Shown piece after piece: positions 4,551 to 10,525 of a DNA stretch of 10,525 nt (positions are counted from its first letter, which is position 1; each line of letters begins with the position of its first letter). A program made the position numbers and the translations under genes. The stretch lies in assembly GCA_016875255.1 (NCBI GenBank), contig VGRU01000117.1, positions 1-10,525 of the forward strand. The letters run 5' to 3'. This DNA is from Deltaproteobacteria bacterium. GTDB lineage: Bacteria; Desulfobacterota; BSN033; UBA1163. The notes below the pieces were generated by a model. The model had not been told where the DNA came from, did no database searches, and was given only the letters and a program-made list of their open reading frames with translations.

Positions 4551-5396
4551 TTATCTTTTTTTGATTTTGTGTTTTCTGTATTGATGATAGGCTTCTCGCT
4601 TTGCAAGATAAGGATCGATGGCGTTTCTCTTGAAGTCCTCATATTCTCCGATCCTGAAGGAGGTGTCATTGACCTGATCGTAGGTTCGAATGGCGATGCC
4701 TACTGGCAAGGACTTGATCAGGTACGTCTTCGGATCAAGGAGAATGTCTCCCGTGAAACCAACGGCATCGCGCAAACTGGAGGCTCCGAGGAATGGCCAT
4801 TCAACATAAAAGATTGGTCCCATTCCCCAAACACCGAGGGTCTGCCCAAAATCTTCCTCGCGTTTCTCTATCCCCAGCTCCTTTTTTGCAGGGTCGAGGA
4901 AGCCGGCCATCCCGAGTGTTGAGTTGAGAAGGAGGCGAATGGTTTCATTCCCGGCGCCCTTGAAATTGGCCTGAAGGAGGCAATTGACGAGACGGACCGG
5001 AGCAGTAAGATTGGAGAAGAAATTTTTAACGCCAAGCCTCACATCCTCAGGGACCACTATTTTGTATCCGGAGGCCACGGGTTTGTACGCCCAGAAGTAG
5101 AGTTTATCGTTGAAGTTGAAGAAGAAACGGTTGATCGGTTCAAGCGGGTCGGGCATCGTATCGGCCTGTTCCTCGAATTCCCGCTCCTCCTCTTTTAAAG
5201 AGGATCGGGAGGACTGTGCCAGTATGAGTGGAGGATCAGGAGGTTGATAACAGACGGCGGGATCCGGGGGAAATCCGCCGAACACTGCAGGTCCGCCAAA
5301 GGCAGGTCCGGAAAGAATGAGAATCAATAGACTGCATAATAAACATTCTACGATAGATCGTCTCATCGCTCGTTTCACCATTGTTCGCATAACCAT
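4551..5396 (-). CDS. mlaA: MlaA/VacJ family outer-membrane phospholipid-trafficking protein
   Basis: MlaA sits in the outer membrane and removes mislocalised phospholipids from the outer leaflet, passing them to MlaC. The 281-residue product has a basic N-terminus and hydrophobic segment (about 15-30), an acidic linker, then the family start DPLEPINRFFFNFND (83-97), the GVKNFFSNLTAPVRLVN region (122-138) and the EDFGQTLGVWGMGP...FLGASSLRD block (181-210). E. coli VacJ is a lipoprotein; here no lipobox cysteine follows the hydrophobic stretch (SGPAFGGP), so it seems exported by an ordinary signal peptide. The start at 5396 is preceded by AAGGCGAG; internal ATGs at 5381 and 5366 are alternatives. 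It follows mlaC by 25 bases and ends the operon. Confidence 0.92.
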   Translation of the reverse strand: MVMRTMVKRAMRRSIVECLLCSLLILILSGPAFGGPAVFGGFPPDPAVCYQPPDPPLILAQSSRSSLKEEEREFEEQADTMPDPLEPINRFFFNFNDKLYFWAYKPVASGYKIVVPEDVRLGVKNFFSNLTAPVRLVNCLLQANFKGAGNETIRLLLNSTLGMAGFLDPAKKELGIEKREEDFGQTLGVWGMGPIFYVEWPFLGASSLRDAVGFTGDILLDPKTYLIKSLPVGIAIRTYDQVNDTSFRIGEYEDFKRNAIDPYLAKREAYHQYRKHKIKKR

Positions 5397-5421
5397 CGTC
5401 TCGCCTTATGAGAGGACCGGG

Positions 5422-6045
5422 TCAGTTCTGGGTTGATTTGGTTTTCAACCTTTTGATCAGTTCTTGGTAAGAGGACTTGAGAATGATCTCATTGAATTGT
5501 GTGCGGTAGTTGTTCACGAGACCCACTCCCTCCACAATGAAGTCATAGACCAGCCAGTGGTTTCCTTTTTTCCGTGCTCGATACTCCAGCTGAATGGTCT
5601 GGTCCTTTGCCGTAAAAACCTTGACTTTAACGGCCGCATAATCGCCGTCGATAAGCTCCCCCTCATAGGAAATCTTATTCCAGGAATACCCTTCCACCTT
5701 GTCCATATAGACCCTCTCCAGCAACTCTTTGAAGAGGTGCGTGAATTCCTGCTTCTCTTCTGGGGTCCTCTGTACCCAGTGTCTTGCAAGAGAGCGGCGG
5801 GCCATCTCTTCCCAATCGAATCGTTCATCAACGACTTTCAGGATCAACTCTCTTCTTTCCTTTACCTTGTTCTGGGATTTAAGAACGGGATCGGACAGGA
5901 TGGCGAGGACCTTATCCGTGGTCTGCCGGAGTTGATCCTGGGGTTCTCCTGCAAAGGCAGGAGATACCATTCCGAAAGTGAACGAGAGGAAGAGAAACGC
6001 TTGGATGATAACAATCCGGTTCATGGTGATCACGCTCAGGCTCAT
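5422..6045 (-). CDS. mlaC: MlaC periplasmic phospholipid carrier (Ttg2D family)
   Basis: MlaC shuttles phospholipid between MlaA and the MlaFED complex. The 207-residue product has a signal peptide with likely cleavage after SPAFA (28-32). The mature part shows FDWEEMARRSLARHWVQRTP (76-95), the TPEEKQEFTHLFKELLERVY helix and the late motif WLVYDFIVEGVGLVNNYR, all typical of the family, which is about 200 residues long. The ATG at 6045 overlaps the mlaD stop as TAATG, arguing for coupled translation. ATG 6024 (residue 8) gives an equally good signal peptide and is a real alternative. Confidence 0.93.
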   Translation of the reverse strand: MSLSVITMNRIVIIQAFLFLSFTFGMVSPAFAGEPQDQLRQTTDKVLAILSDPVLKSQNKVKERRELILKVVDERFDWEEMARRSLARHWVQRTPEEKQEFTHLFKELLERVYMDKVEGYSWNKISYEGELIDGDYAAVKVKVFTAKDQTIQLEYRARKKGNHWLVYDFIVEGVGLVNNYRTQFNEIILKSSYQELIKRLKTKSTQN

Positions 6046-6485
6046 TAGATTTTTTCAAAGACAAGTTTGGAGATCAGTTCTTCCAGGTCAACAGAGGGCT
6101 GGGTCTCTCTGATTTTGCCGCCCGGAGAAATAAATTTTTCAGCCCCCCCTGGAGTGATCTCAATATATTTTTCCCCCACCAGCCCTTTGGTCTTGATGGA
6201 GGCAATGGCGTCCTCCTGAATTTTTACTTCATGGGGGAGGCTCATGGCAACCCGGGCCTGATAGTTCTCCAGAACGATGCTCTTCACGCGACCTACCTCC
6301 ACGCCTGCGATAACGATATTGGACCCTTCCTTGACCCCTCCGCTATTGGAGAAGATGGCATAGATCTCATAACCCTTTCCTCCAACAATCTCCATCTTTC
6401 CTAATTTGACTGAGAGGTAGCCCAGGCAGAGAATCCCTGCGAGAACGAATAATCCGACCGCTAATTCAATGTTAAATTTTTTCAT
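6045..6485 (-). CDS. mlaD: MlaD, MCE-domain subunit of the phospholipid ABC transporter
   Basis: MlaD forms a membrane-anchored hexameric MCE ring on top of the MlaE permease and channels lipid to or from MlaC. The 146-residue product has a single membrane anchor (about 8-27), the MCE domain (about 38-115) with SGGVKEGSNIVIAGVEVGRV (48-67) and KGLVGEKYIEI (99-109), and a short C-terminal helix (VDLEELISKLVF). It is shorter than E. coli MlaD (183 aa), mostly at the C-terminus, but the core is complete. GAGGTGA precedes the ATG at good distance. A 286-base repeat block separates it from mlaF, so it may need read-through or its own promoter; I see no convincing promoter in the block. Confidence 0.93.
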   Translation of the reverse strand: MKKFNIELAVGLFVLAGILCLGYLSVKLGKMEIVGGKGYEIYAIFSNSGGVKEGSNIVIAGVEVGRVKSIVLENYQARVAMSLPHEVKIQEDAIASIKTKGLVGEKYIEITPGGAEKFISPGGKIRETQPSVDLEELISKLVFEKI

Positions 6486-6495
6486 CTCTTCACCT

Positions 6496-6771
6496 CTAAT
6501 AATAAGGAACCCAGGAACTCAGGAAAATTCATAAAATCTTTATTGGAATTAATACAGACGCATTAAATATTTTGTAGGGCAACCCTTTAGGGTTGCTTAA
6601 AGCAAGGCTTAAGCCTTGCCCTACAAGTTAAATTATTTATTGCGTTTGTATTAGTTCCTGCCCCTGCCGCAGGATGGCTTCCTAATAATAAGAAACCCAG
6701 GAACTCAGGAATTTAGGAAAAATCATAAAATCTTTTTTGAATTAGTTCCTGCTTTCCTGGCTTCCTAATTC
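6496..6771. repeat. Two tandem copies of a roughly 90-bp repeat; the first split by a MITE
   Basis: Copy 1 (6496-6551 continuing at 6654) and copy 2 (from 6682) share CTAATAATAAG, then AACCCAGGAACTCAGGAA, ATAAAATCTTT and GAATTAGTTCCTGC. Each has inverted arms, CCAGGAA near one end and TTCCTGG near the other in copy 2. Copy 1 is broken at GAATTA/GTTCC by the 100-bp element at 6552-6651 and has an extra CCTGCCGCAGG in its right part. Copy 2 runs up to the mlaF stop codon at 6772-6774. Nothing here appears to code. Confidence 0.65.
6552..6651. mobile_element. 100-bp MITE-like inverted-repeat element (copy 2) with TA target duplication
   Basis: The ends are ATACAGACGCA (6552-6562) and TGCGTTTGTAT (6641-6651), inverted with one mismatch and flanked by TA on both sides (6550-6551 and 6652-6653). 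The neighbouring repeat copy at 6739-6750 shows the uninterrupted site GAATTAGTTCCT, which supports insertion with TA duplication. The interior is an outer stem TGTAGGGC/GCCCTACA (6573-6580, 6618-6625) enclosing two hairpins, 6579-6596 and the perfect palindrome GCAAGGCTTAAGCCTTGC (6602-6619). It lies in the gap between mlaF and mlaD, carries no gene and shares only its ends with the element at 552-671. Confidence 0.75.
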
Positions 6772-7518
6772 CTAATAGAGCTTGAGAGATCCGCCGGTCA
6801 CTCCGCTGATAAATTGTCGGACGACCGGATCTTTTGAGGATAATATTTCTTCAGGGGTCCCCACGGTCCAGATCCTTCCCTCATGTAACATCGCCACGCG
6901 ATGAGCGATCTGGAATACCCTTGAGAGTTCATGGCTGACGATGATGGCTGTAAAACCAAGATGTTCGTGGAGCGACTTAATCAGATCGAGAATCGTATGG
7001 GCGATGATGGGATCCAGTCCGGTGGTAGGCTCGTCAAAAAGCATGACTTCAGGTTTGATGACGAGGGCCCGTGCAAAAGCCGTGCGCTTGATCATTCCTC
7101 CGCTGAGCTCAGCCGGATATTTATTCTCTGCTCCTGCCAGGCCGACCTGATCCAGTTCCTTGAGCACCCTTTCCCTGATCTCTTTTTCACTCGATTTCGT
7201 TTTCTCACGAAGGGGAAAGGCCACATTGTCATAGACGGTGAAAGAAGTGAATAAAGCGCCATTTTGAAATAGAAATCCTATCCGGCCTCTGATCTCTTCG
7301 AGGTCATTTCCTTTAAGGAGACCAATGTCTTTCCCGTCGATAAAGACATGTCCCTGGTCGGGTTTCATCAACCCGACGATATGCTTGAGAATGACGCTCT
7401 TCCCATTGCCGCTTCCGCCTATCAGAGCTAAAATCTCTCCCTTTTCCACCTGAAAAGAGATGCCCTTGAGCACCTCAAATCCATTGAATGATTTATAGAT
7501 GTTTTCAATCCGAATCAT
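6772..7518 (-). CDS. mlaF: MlaF, ATPase of the phospholipid ABC transporter
   Basis: This cytosolic ATPase powers the MlaFED lipid transporter. The 248-residue product is of normal length and shows every ABC motif: Walker A GGSGNGKS (34-41, with Asn where Ser is usual), Q-loop Gln85, signature LSGGM (138-142), Walker B VMLFDEP with catalytic Glu163, D-loop GLDP (167-170) and switch His196. The LSGGMxKR form and the EPTTGLDP wording are typical of MlaF/Ttg2A. It starts eight bases after the mlaE stop, with GAGGCGA as ribosome site. No mlaB-like STAS gene, which stabilises MlaF in E. coli, is in the locus. Confidence 0.95.
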   Translation of the reverse strand: MIRIENIYKSFNGFEVLKGISFQVEKGEILALIGGSGNGKSVILKHIVGLMKPDQGHVFIDGKDIGLLKGNDLEEIRGRIGFLFQNGALFTSFTVYDNVAFPLREKTKSSEKEIRERVLKELDQVGLAGAENKYPAELSGGMIKRTAFARALVIKPEVMLFDEPTTGLDPIIAHTILDLIKSLHEHLGFTAIIVSHELSRVFQIAHRVAMLHEGRIWTVGTPEEILSSKDPVVRQFISGVTGGSLKLY

Positions 7519-7526
7519 CTTTCGCC

Positions 7527-8294
7527 TCAGAAGAGAAGAGAAGTCATGATATAATCCCAGAAAAGGACCAAGACCGATGAGAGCACCACGGCCTGGGTCG
7601 TTGCCTTGCTCACCCCTTCGGCTCCAAACCCGGAAGAATACCCCTTATAGCTACAGACCCAGGTGATGATGACGCCGAAGCTGAGAGATTTATAAATTCC
7701 CTCCAGGACATCCTTGATCTTCACGTAGTTGGCCATTTCACCGAAATAGGTTCCTTCACCGACTCCCAACAACTTTCCTCCCACAAAATAGCCGCCAAAG
7801 ATGCCGACCACATCGAAAATGGCGGTCAAGAGGGGAAGGGCAATGATTCCTGCGATCAGCTTGGGAACGATCAGATACCGAAAGGGATTAAGCCCCATCA
7901 ACTCCATGGCATCGATCTGCTCGGTGGTTCGCATGATCCCGATCTCAGCGGTCATGGCTGAGCCGGCCCTTCCGGTCACCATCAGAGCGGAAAGGACGGG
8001 TCCCAATTCCTTGATGAGTGAGAGGGCGACCATCGGTCCGAGCAGTGCGGTGGAGCCGAACCGGTTAAGGGTGTGGAACCCTTGAAGGCCGAGGACCATC
8101 CCTGAAAAGGCTCCGGTCAGGATAATGACCAGGGTGGATTGATAACCGATGAACCAGACCTGCTTAATGATCCAGGAAAACTTTAAAGGAGGAGTGACAG
8201 CGCAGAAGAAAGTATGAGCAAGGAAAAGGCCCATCCGCCCCATTCCCCGCAACCCATAAAGCGTGATCCCCCCTAATTTTTTAACCCACGTCAT
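7527..8294 (-). CDS. mlaE: MlaE, permease of the phospholipid ABC transporter
   Basis: MlaE is the inner-membrane permease core that binds the MlaD ring and MlaF. The 255-residue product is highly hydrophobic, with an amphipathic N-terminal region, membrane segments near 50-70, 85-108, 142-170 and 195-215, and a last one at 235-255. The family blocks ELGPVLSALMVTGRAGSAM (96-114) and EQIDAMELMGLNP (125-137) are intact. The start at 8294 fits family length, yet no Shine-Dalgarno precedes it; a promoter ends six bases upstream, pointing to a leaderless message. It is the first gene of the Mla operon, followed by mlaF. Confidence 0.95.
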   Translation of the reverse strand: MTWVKKLGGITLYGLRGMGRMGLFLAHTFFCAVTPPLKFSWIIKQVWFIGYQSTLVIILTGAFSGMVLGLQGFHTLNRFGSTALLGPMVALSLIKELGPVLSALMVTGRAGSAMTAEIGIMRTTEQIDAMELMGLNPFRYLIVPKLIAGIIALPLLTAIFDVVGIFGGYFVGGKLLGVGEGTYFGEMANYVKIKDVLEGIYKSLSFGVIITWVCSYKGYSSGFGAEGVSKATTQAVVLSSVLVLFWDYIMTSLLF

Positions 8295-8300
8295 TTGGAA

Positions 8301-8329
8301 ATTATGTCAAATTTTATCCCGGATGTCAA
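8301..8329 (-). promoter_or_regulatory. Mla operon promoter, leaderless arrangement
   Basis: On the minus strand TTGACA (8324-8329) and CATAAT (8301-8306) are exactly 17 bases apart, matching consensus at 6/6 and 5/6. The six bases TTCCAA then lead directly into the mlaE ATG at 8294, so the expected transcription start coincides with the start codon. TTGACAT is repeated 19 bases downstream, overlapping the -10. Confidence 0.6.
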
Positions 8330-8478
8330 AAACCTTTTGATTATTCAGTTAACTTTTAGTATAGTCCTTTGGGAACGATAGGAAGCGAGGGAAGAAAGAA
8401 GACAGAAGATCGGAAGCAGAAAGCAGAACAGAGTGATCAGTGGGCAGAAGAATAAGTCGTTACCAATTAGGGTAGAAT
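8330..8478. other. Non-coding spacer upstream of the mla promoter
   Basis: This stretch contains a purine-rich low-complexity part (about 8381-8452, repeated GAAG/AGCAGAA words) that looks like a decayed simple repeat. A lone TATACT on the minus strand (8357-8362) lacks a good -35. I see no gene. Confidence 0.4.
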
Positions 8479-8653
8479 GATGGTCTCGTAAAAAGTCTGA
8501 AAAAAGAGAATTTTGTCATTCCTGCCCCGTATCAGGTACGGGGTAAACTCCAGCAGGAATCCAGTATTTTCAAATGATTAGAATTCCCTGGATTCCCCTG
8601 CCTACCGGCAGGCAGGCGTTTTCACGGGAATGACGACTTTTTACGAGATCATC
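8479..8653. mobile_element. 175-bp inverted-repeat element with nested palindromes
   Basis: The ends are 19-base inverted repeats matching at 18 positions: GATGGTCTCGTAAAAAGTC (8479-8497) and the reverse complement at 8635-8653. Inside are GTCATTCC and GGGAATGAC arms. One arm's loop holds CCCCGTA-TCAGG-TACGGGG (8525-8543) and the other holds the CCTGCC palindrome at 8597-8616. No transposase is present. GTCATTCC-type repeats with such ends are common in uncultured bacterial genomes as I recall. Possible target duplications (AGAAT on both sides) are offset by one base and not certain. Confidence 0.65.
8597..8616. repeat. CCTGCC-type palindrome (copy B)
   Basis: This 20-base near-palindrome is the exact reverse complement of 4492-4511. 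It splits what would otherwise be a GGATTCCC...GGGAATGAC hairpin of the surrounding element, suggesting it entered after that element. Confidence 0.6.
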
Positions 8654-8665
8654 AAGAATGATTTT

Positions 8666-8896
8666 ATGAAAAAACGATTGGAAGGACAGGTTGTTCAGGA
8701 GTTTCCTTATCGGTGTCCTTATTGTGATCAAGAGGTTTCTTATGAGAAAATCAAATTGAGGGTAGGGGAGAATGTAATCGAATGTCCTTCCTGTAAGAAG
8801 AAATATATTAAGGTGGTAGCTGATGGATCACCCCCACCCTCGCCCTCCCCCATCAAGGGGGAGGGGAAGATATTAAAGAAAGCAATAGGTAAATGA
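8666..8896 (+). CDS. Small zinc-ribbon protein upstream of recG (76 aa)
   Basis: The product has two CxxC knuckles, C17-P-Y-C20 and C40-P-S-C43, 19 residues apart, in a short beta-rich segment (about 15-50): the pattern of a zinc ribbon, probably nucleic-acid or protein binding. The partner is unknown. The frame is also open from ATG 8630, but that extension (MTTFYEII...) lies in the terminal repeat of the element at 8479-8653, so ATG 8666 is preferred although its ribosome site is weak. Residues about 56-69 (GSPPPSPSPIKGEG) come from a GC-rich hairpin repeat, so the C-terminus also looks repeat-derived. The TGA stop overlaps the recG ATG as ATGA, implying coupled translation. Confidence 0.6.
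   Translation: MKKRLEGQVVQEFPYRCPYCDQEVSYEKIKLRVGENVIECPSCKKKYIKVVADGSPPPSPSPIKGEGKILKKAIGK
8843..8865. repeat. Strong GC hairpin inside the zinc-ribbon gene
   Basis: CCCTCCCCC (8843-8851) pairs perfectly with GGGGGAGGG (8857-8865) around ATCAA. It encodes the SPSPIKGEG part of the zinc-ribbon protein. In RNA it would form a very stable stem about 28 bases before the recG start; no T-run follows, so it is not a classic terminator. Confidence 0.55.
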
Positions 8897-10525
8897 ACCG
8901 ATCACAACCTCAGCACTTTAAAAATCGCCTTCTCACTCCCATCCAGTACGTCAAGGGGGTGGGGCCGAAGCTGGCCGGGCTCTTTGAGAAGAAGGGCATA
9001 CGGACGGTTGAGGATGGCCTCTACTTTCTCCCACGCGCTTATGAAGACCGGAGACAATTAAAGAAGATCTCAGAACTCAGAGCAGGAGGAAAAGAGACGG
9101 GTTTCGGCGAGATCATGCTTTCGGGAATGGCTTTCTTCCAGAACCAAAAGAAGAAGGTCTTTGAAGTGCTGGTGGGCGATGGAAGCGGGATGATCACGCT
9201 GAAGTGGTTCCATGGAAATGAACGTTATCTCAACGAACGATTTAAAAAAGGACGAAGATTGATCTTTTCAGGCGAGGTGAGGTGGTTCAATTACCAGAAG
9301 GAGATCCATCATCCGGATGTTGAGATCGTGGAGGGCGACATCGAGGAGGATTATCTCAACTTCAAACGGATCGTTCCCATCTATTCCGAAACAGAAGGCC
9401 TCTACCAGAGGACTCTGCGCCGTTTGTTGAAGAGCATTGTGGATGGATATTCGGACGAACTGACGAGTCCCATCCCAGCGGAGATCGTGGAGCGGCAGGA
9501 CCTGATCGGTTTTTCAGAGGCTTTCAGGAGGGTTCATTTTCCACCGGATGGAGAATCGATCGAAAAGCTCAATTCTCAGCGTTCCGACGGGCACCGGAGG
9601 ATCATCTTCGACGAGTTCTTTTTCTTAGAGCTTGGGCTCGCCTTGAAGAAGAGAGGGGTGGCCCTTGAAACAGGCATCTCTTTTAGAACCCAAGGTACCC
9701 TTTCACAAAGATTACTCAATCAACTTTCTTTTCACTTAACGCGCGCCCAGCAGAGGGCCCTGGCGGAGATTGTGGAGGATATGGAAAAACCTCATCCCAT
9801 GAACCGTCTGATTCAGGGAGATGTGGGAAGCGGAAAGACGATTGTGGCTCTCTTGGCCAGCCTGAGGGCGGTGGAGTTCGGCTATCAGGCCGCCATCATG
9901 GCGCCTACCGAGGTGCTGGCTGAACAGCATTATCTCACGATCCACCGATGGGTGGAACCTCTGGGTGTTCAGGTCGCCTTGCTGACGAGCAACATCAAAG
10001 GCTCGGAGAGGGAAAACATCTACAGCCGCATCCGGAAAGGAGAGGTTCAGATTGCGATTGGAACCCATGCGGTGATTCAGGAACAGGTTGAATTCCATAG
10101 CCTGGGCCTTGCCATCATCGATGAACAGCATAAGTTCGGCGTGGTTCAGAGGGGATTATTGAAGAAGAAGGGGGAGAATCCCGATGTCCTGGTGATGACT
10201 GCCACTCCCATTCCGAGAACCTTGGCGATGACCCTTTATGGAGATCTGGACATCTCGCTGATCGATGAAATGCCGCCCGGAAGAATGCCTGTCGAGACAA
10301 AGGTCTTTTCCGAATCTGCGAGGAACAGGGTTTATAGGATTGTTGAAGAGGAGGTGAAGAAGGGCAGGCAGGTTTTCGTGGTCTATCCCCTTGTGGAAGA
10401 GTCTGAGAAGCTGGACCTCAGAGATGCGACCCGGATGGCGGAACATTTGCAGAAGGATGTTTTTCCGGCTTTCCGGATCGGACTTCTGCACGGACGGATG
10501 AGGAGCGATGAGAAAGAGGCGATCA
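8893..10525 (+). CDS. recG: ATP-dependent DNA helicase RecG, C-terminus cut by window edge
   Basis: RecG is a monomeric helicase that regresses stalled forks and remodels branched DNA. The frame is open from ATG 8893 to the window end (544 full codons; the E. coli protein has 693). The N-terminal helix-hairpin-helix-like VKGVGPKLAGLFEKKGI and LPRAYEDRR lead into the OB wedge domain (about residues 60-165). The helicase core follows: TRAQQRAL (Q-like, about 284-291), Walker A GDVGSGKT (309-316), APTEVLAEQH (motif Ia), DEQH (410-413; motif II) and TATPIPRTLAM (436-446; motif III), then the start of the second RecA domain with HGRM. The start matches the family and overlaps the zinc-ribbon stop by ATGA. 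The remaining motifs lie beyond the window. Confidence 0.97.
   Translation, partial: MNRSQPQHFKNRLLTPIQYVKGVGPKLAGLFEKKGIRTVEDGLYFLPRAYEDRRQLKKISELRAGGKETGFGEIMLSGMAFFQNQKKKVFEVLVGDGSGMITLKWFHGNERYLNERFKKGRRLIFSGEVRWFNYQKEIHHPDVEIVEGDIEEDYLNFKRIVPIYSETEGLYQRTLRRLLKSIVDGYSDELTSPIPAEIVERQDLIGFSEAFRRVHFPPDGESIEKLNSQRSDGHRRIIFDEFFFLELGLALKKRGVALETGISFRTQGTLSQRLLNQLSFHLTRAQQRALAEIVEDMEKPHPMNRLIQGDVGSGKTIVALLASLRAVEFGYQAAIMAPTEVLAEQHYLTIHRWVEPLGVQVALLTSNIKGSERENIYSRIRKGEVQIAIGTHAVIQEQVEFHSLGLAIIDEQHKFGVVQRGLLKKKGENPDVLVMTATPIPRTLAMTLYGDLDISLIDEMPPGRMPVETKVFSESARNRVYRIVEEEVKKGRQVFVVYPLVEESEKLDLRDATRMAEHLQKDVFPAFRIGLLHGRMRSDEKEAI

Noticed and set aside
5464..6048. 194-codon plus-strand open frame
   Set aside because: It is antisense to mlaC, which has a signal peptide and family motifs; the antisense frame has neither.
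6573..6625. tRNA-like gene, because of the multi-stem fold
   Set aside because: There is no anticodon arm, T-loop sequence or CCA-adjacent acceptor pattern; the stems are simple palindromes.
6496..6771. CRISPR array
   Set aside because: There are only two unequal repeat copies with no regular spacers and no cas genes.
9736..10491. Several open frames on the minus strand within recG
   Set aside because: recG motifs run continuously on the plus strand here; these frames are its shadows.

Overview
The window looks like chromosomal DNA from a diderm bacterium. It carries a complete set of genes for the Mla outer-membrane phospholipid transport pathway apart from mlaB. The protein style and the dense small intergenic palindromes suggest a Desulfobacterota-like (deltaproteobacterial) or similar uncultured lineage, but this is inference and no marker gene settles it. 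I see no rRNA, tRNA, CRISPR array or phage module.

Layout. Positions 1-538 (minus strand) hold two unrecognised small genes; the first runs off the window edge. Positions 539-843 hold a 120-bp inverted-repeat element and a good sigma-70-type promoter with a dyad. Positions 844-1413 (plus) encode a flavodoxin-fold reductase with a four-cysteine Fe-S-type motif. A repeat-rich spacer separates it from a convergent minus-strand pair: a stand-alone ATP pyrophosphatase subunit of GMP synthase with a perfect-consensus promoter, and a 65-residue histidine-bearing helical protein. Next on the minus strand come a signal peptidase I gene translationally coupled to an unknown one-pass membrane protein, then a PilZ-domain gene.

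Positions 4551-8294 (minus) are the Mla locus in transcription order mlaE, mlaF, a 286-bp repeat block, mlaD, mlaC, mlaA. MlaE (permease), MlaF (ATPase) and MlaD (MCE ring) form the inner-membrane ABC complex, MlaC is the periplasmic carrier and MlaA the outer-membrane component. mlaE appears to be read from a leaderless promoter. Positions 8295-8665 are a gap filled with a 175-bp inverted-repeat element. Last on the plus strand are a small zinc-ribbon gene and recG, which overlap by ATGA; recG runs off the end.

The most unusual content is between the genes. There are two TA-flanked MITE-like elements with the same ATACARACGCA ends but different interiors. One interrupts a local repeat whose second copy preserves the uninterrupted site. 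There are also palindromes nested inside other palindromes, including an identical 20-mer at 4492-4511 and, inverted, at 8597-8616. In at least two places such repeats seem to have been taken into coding sequence. I found no large new multi-gene defence or metabolic system.
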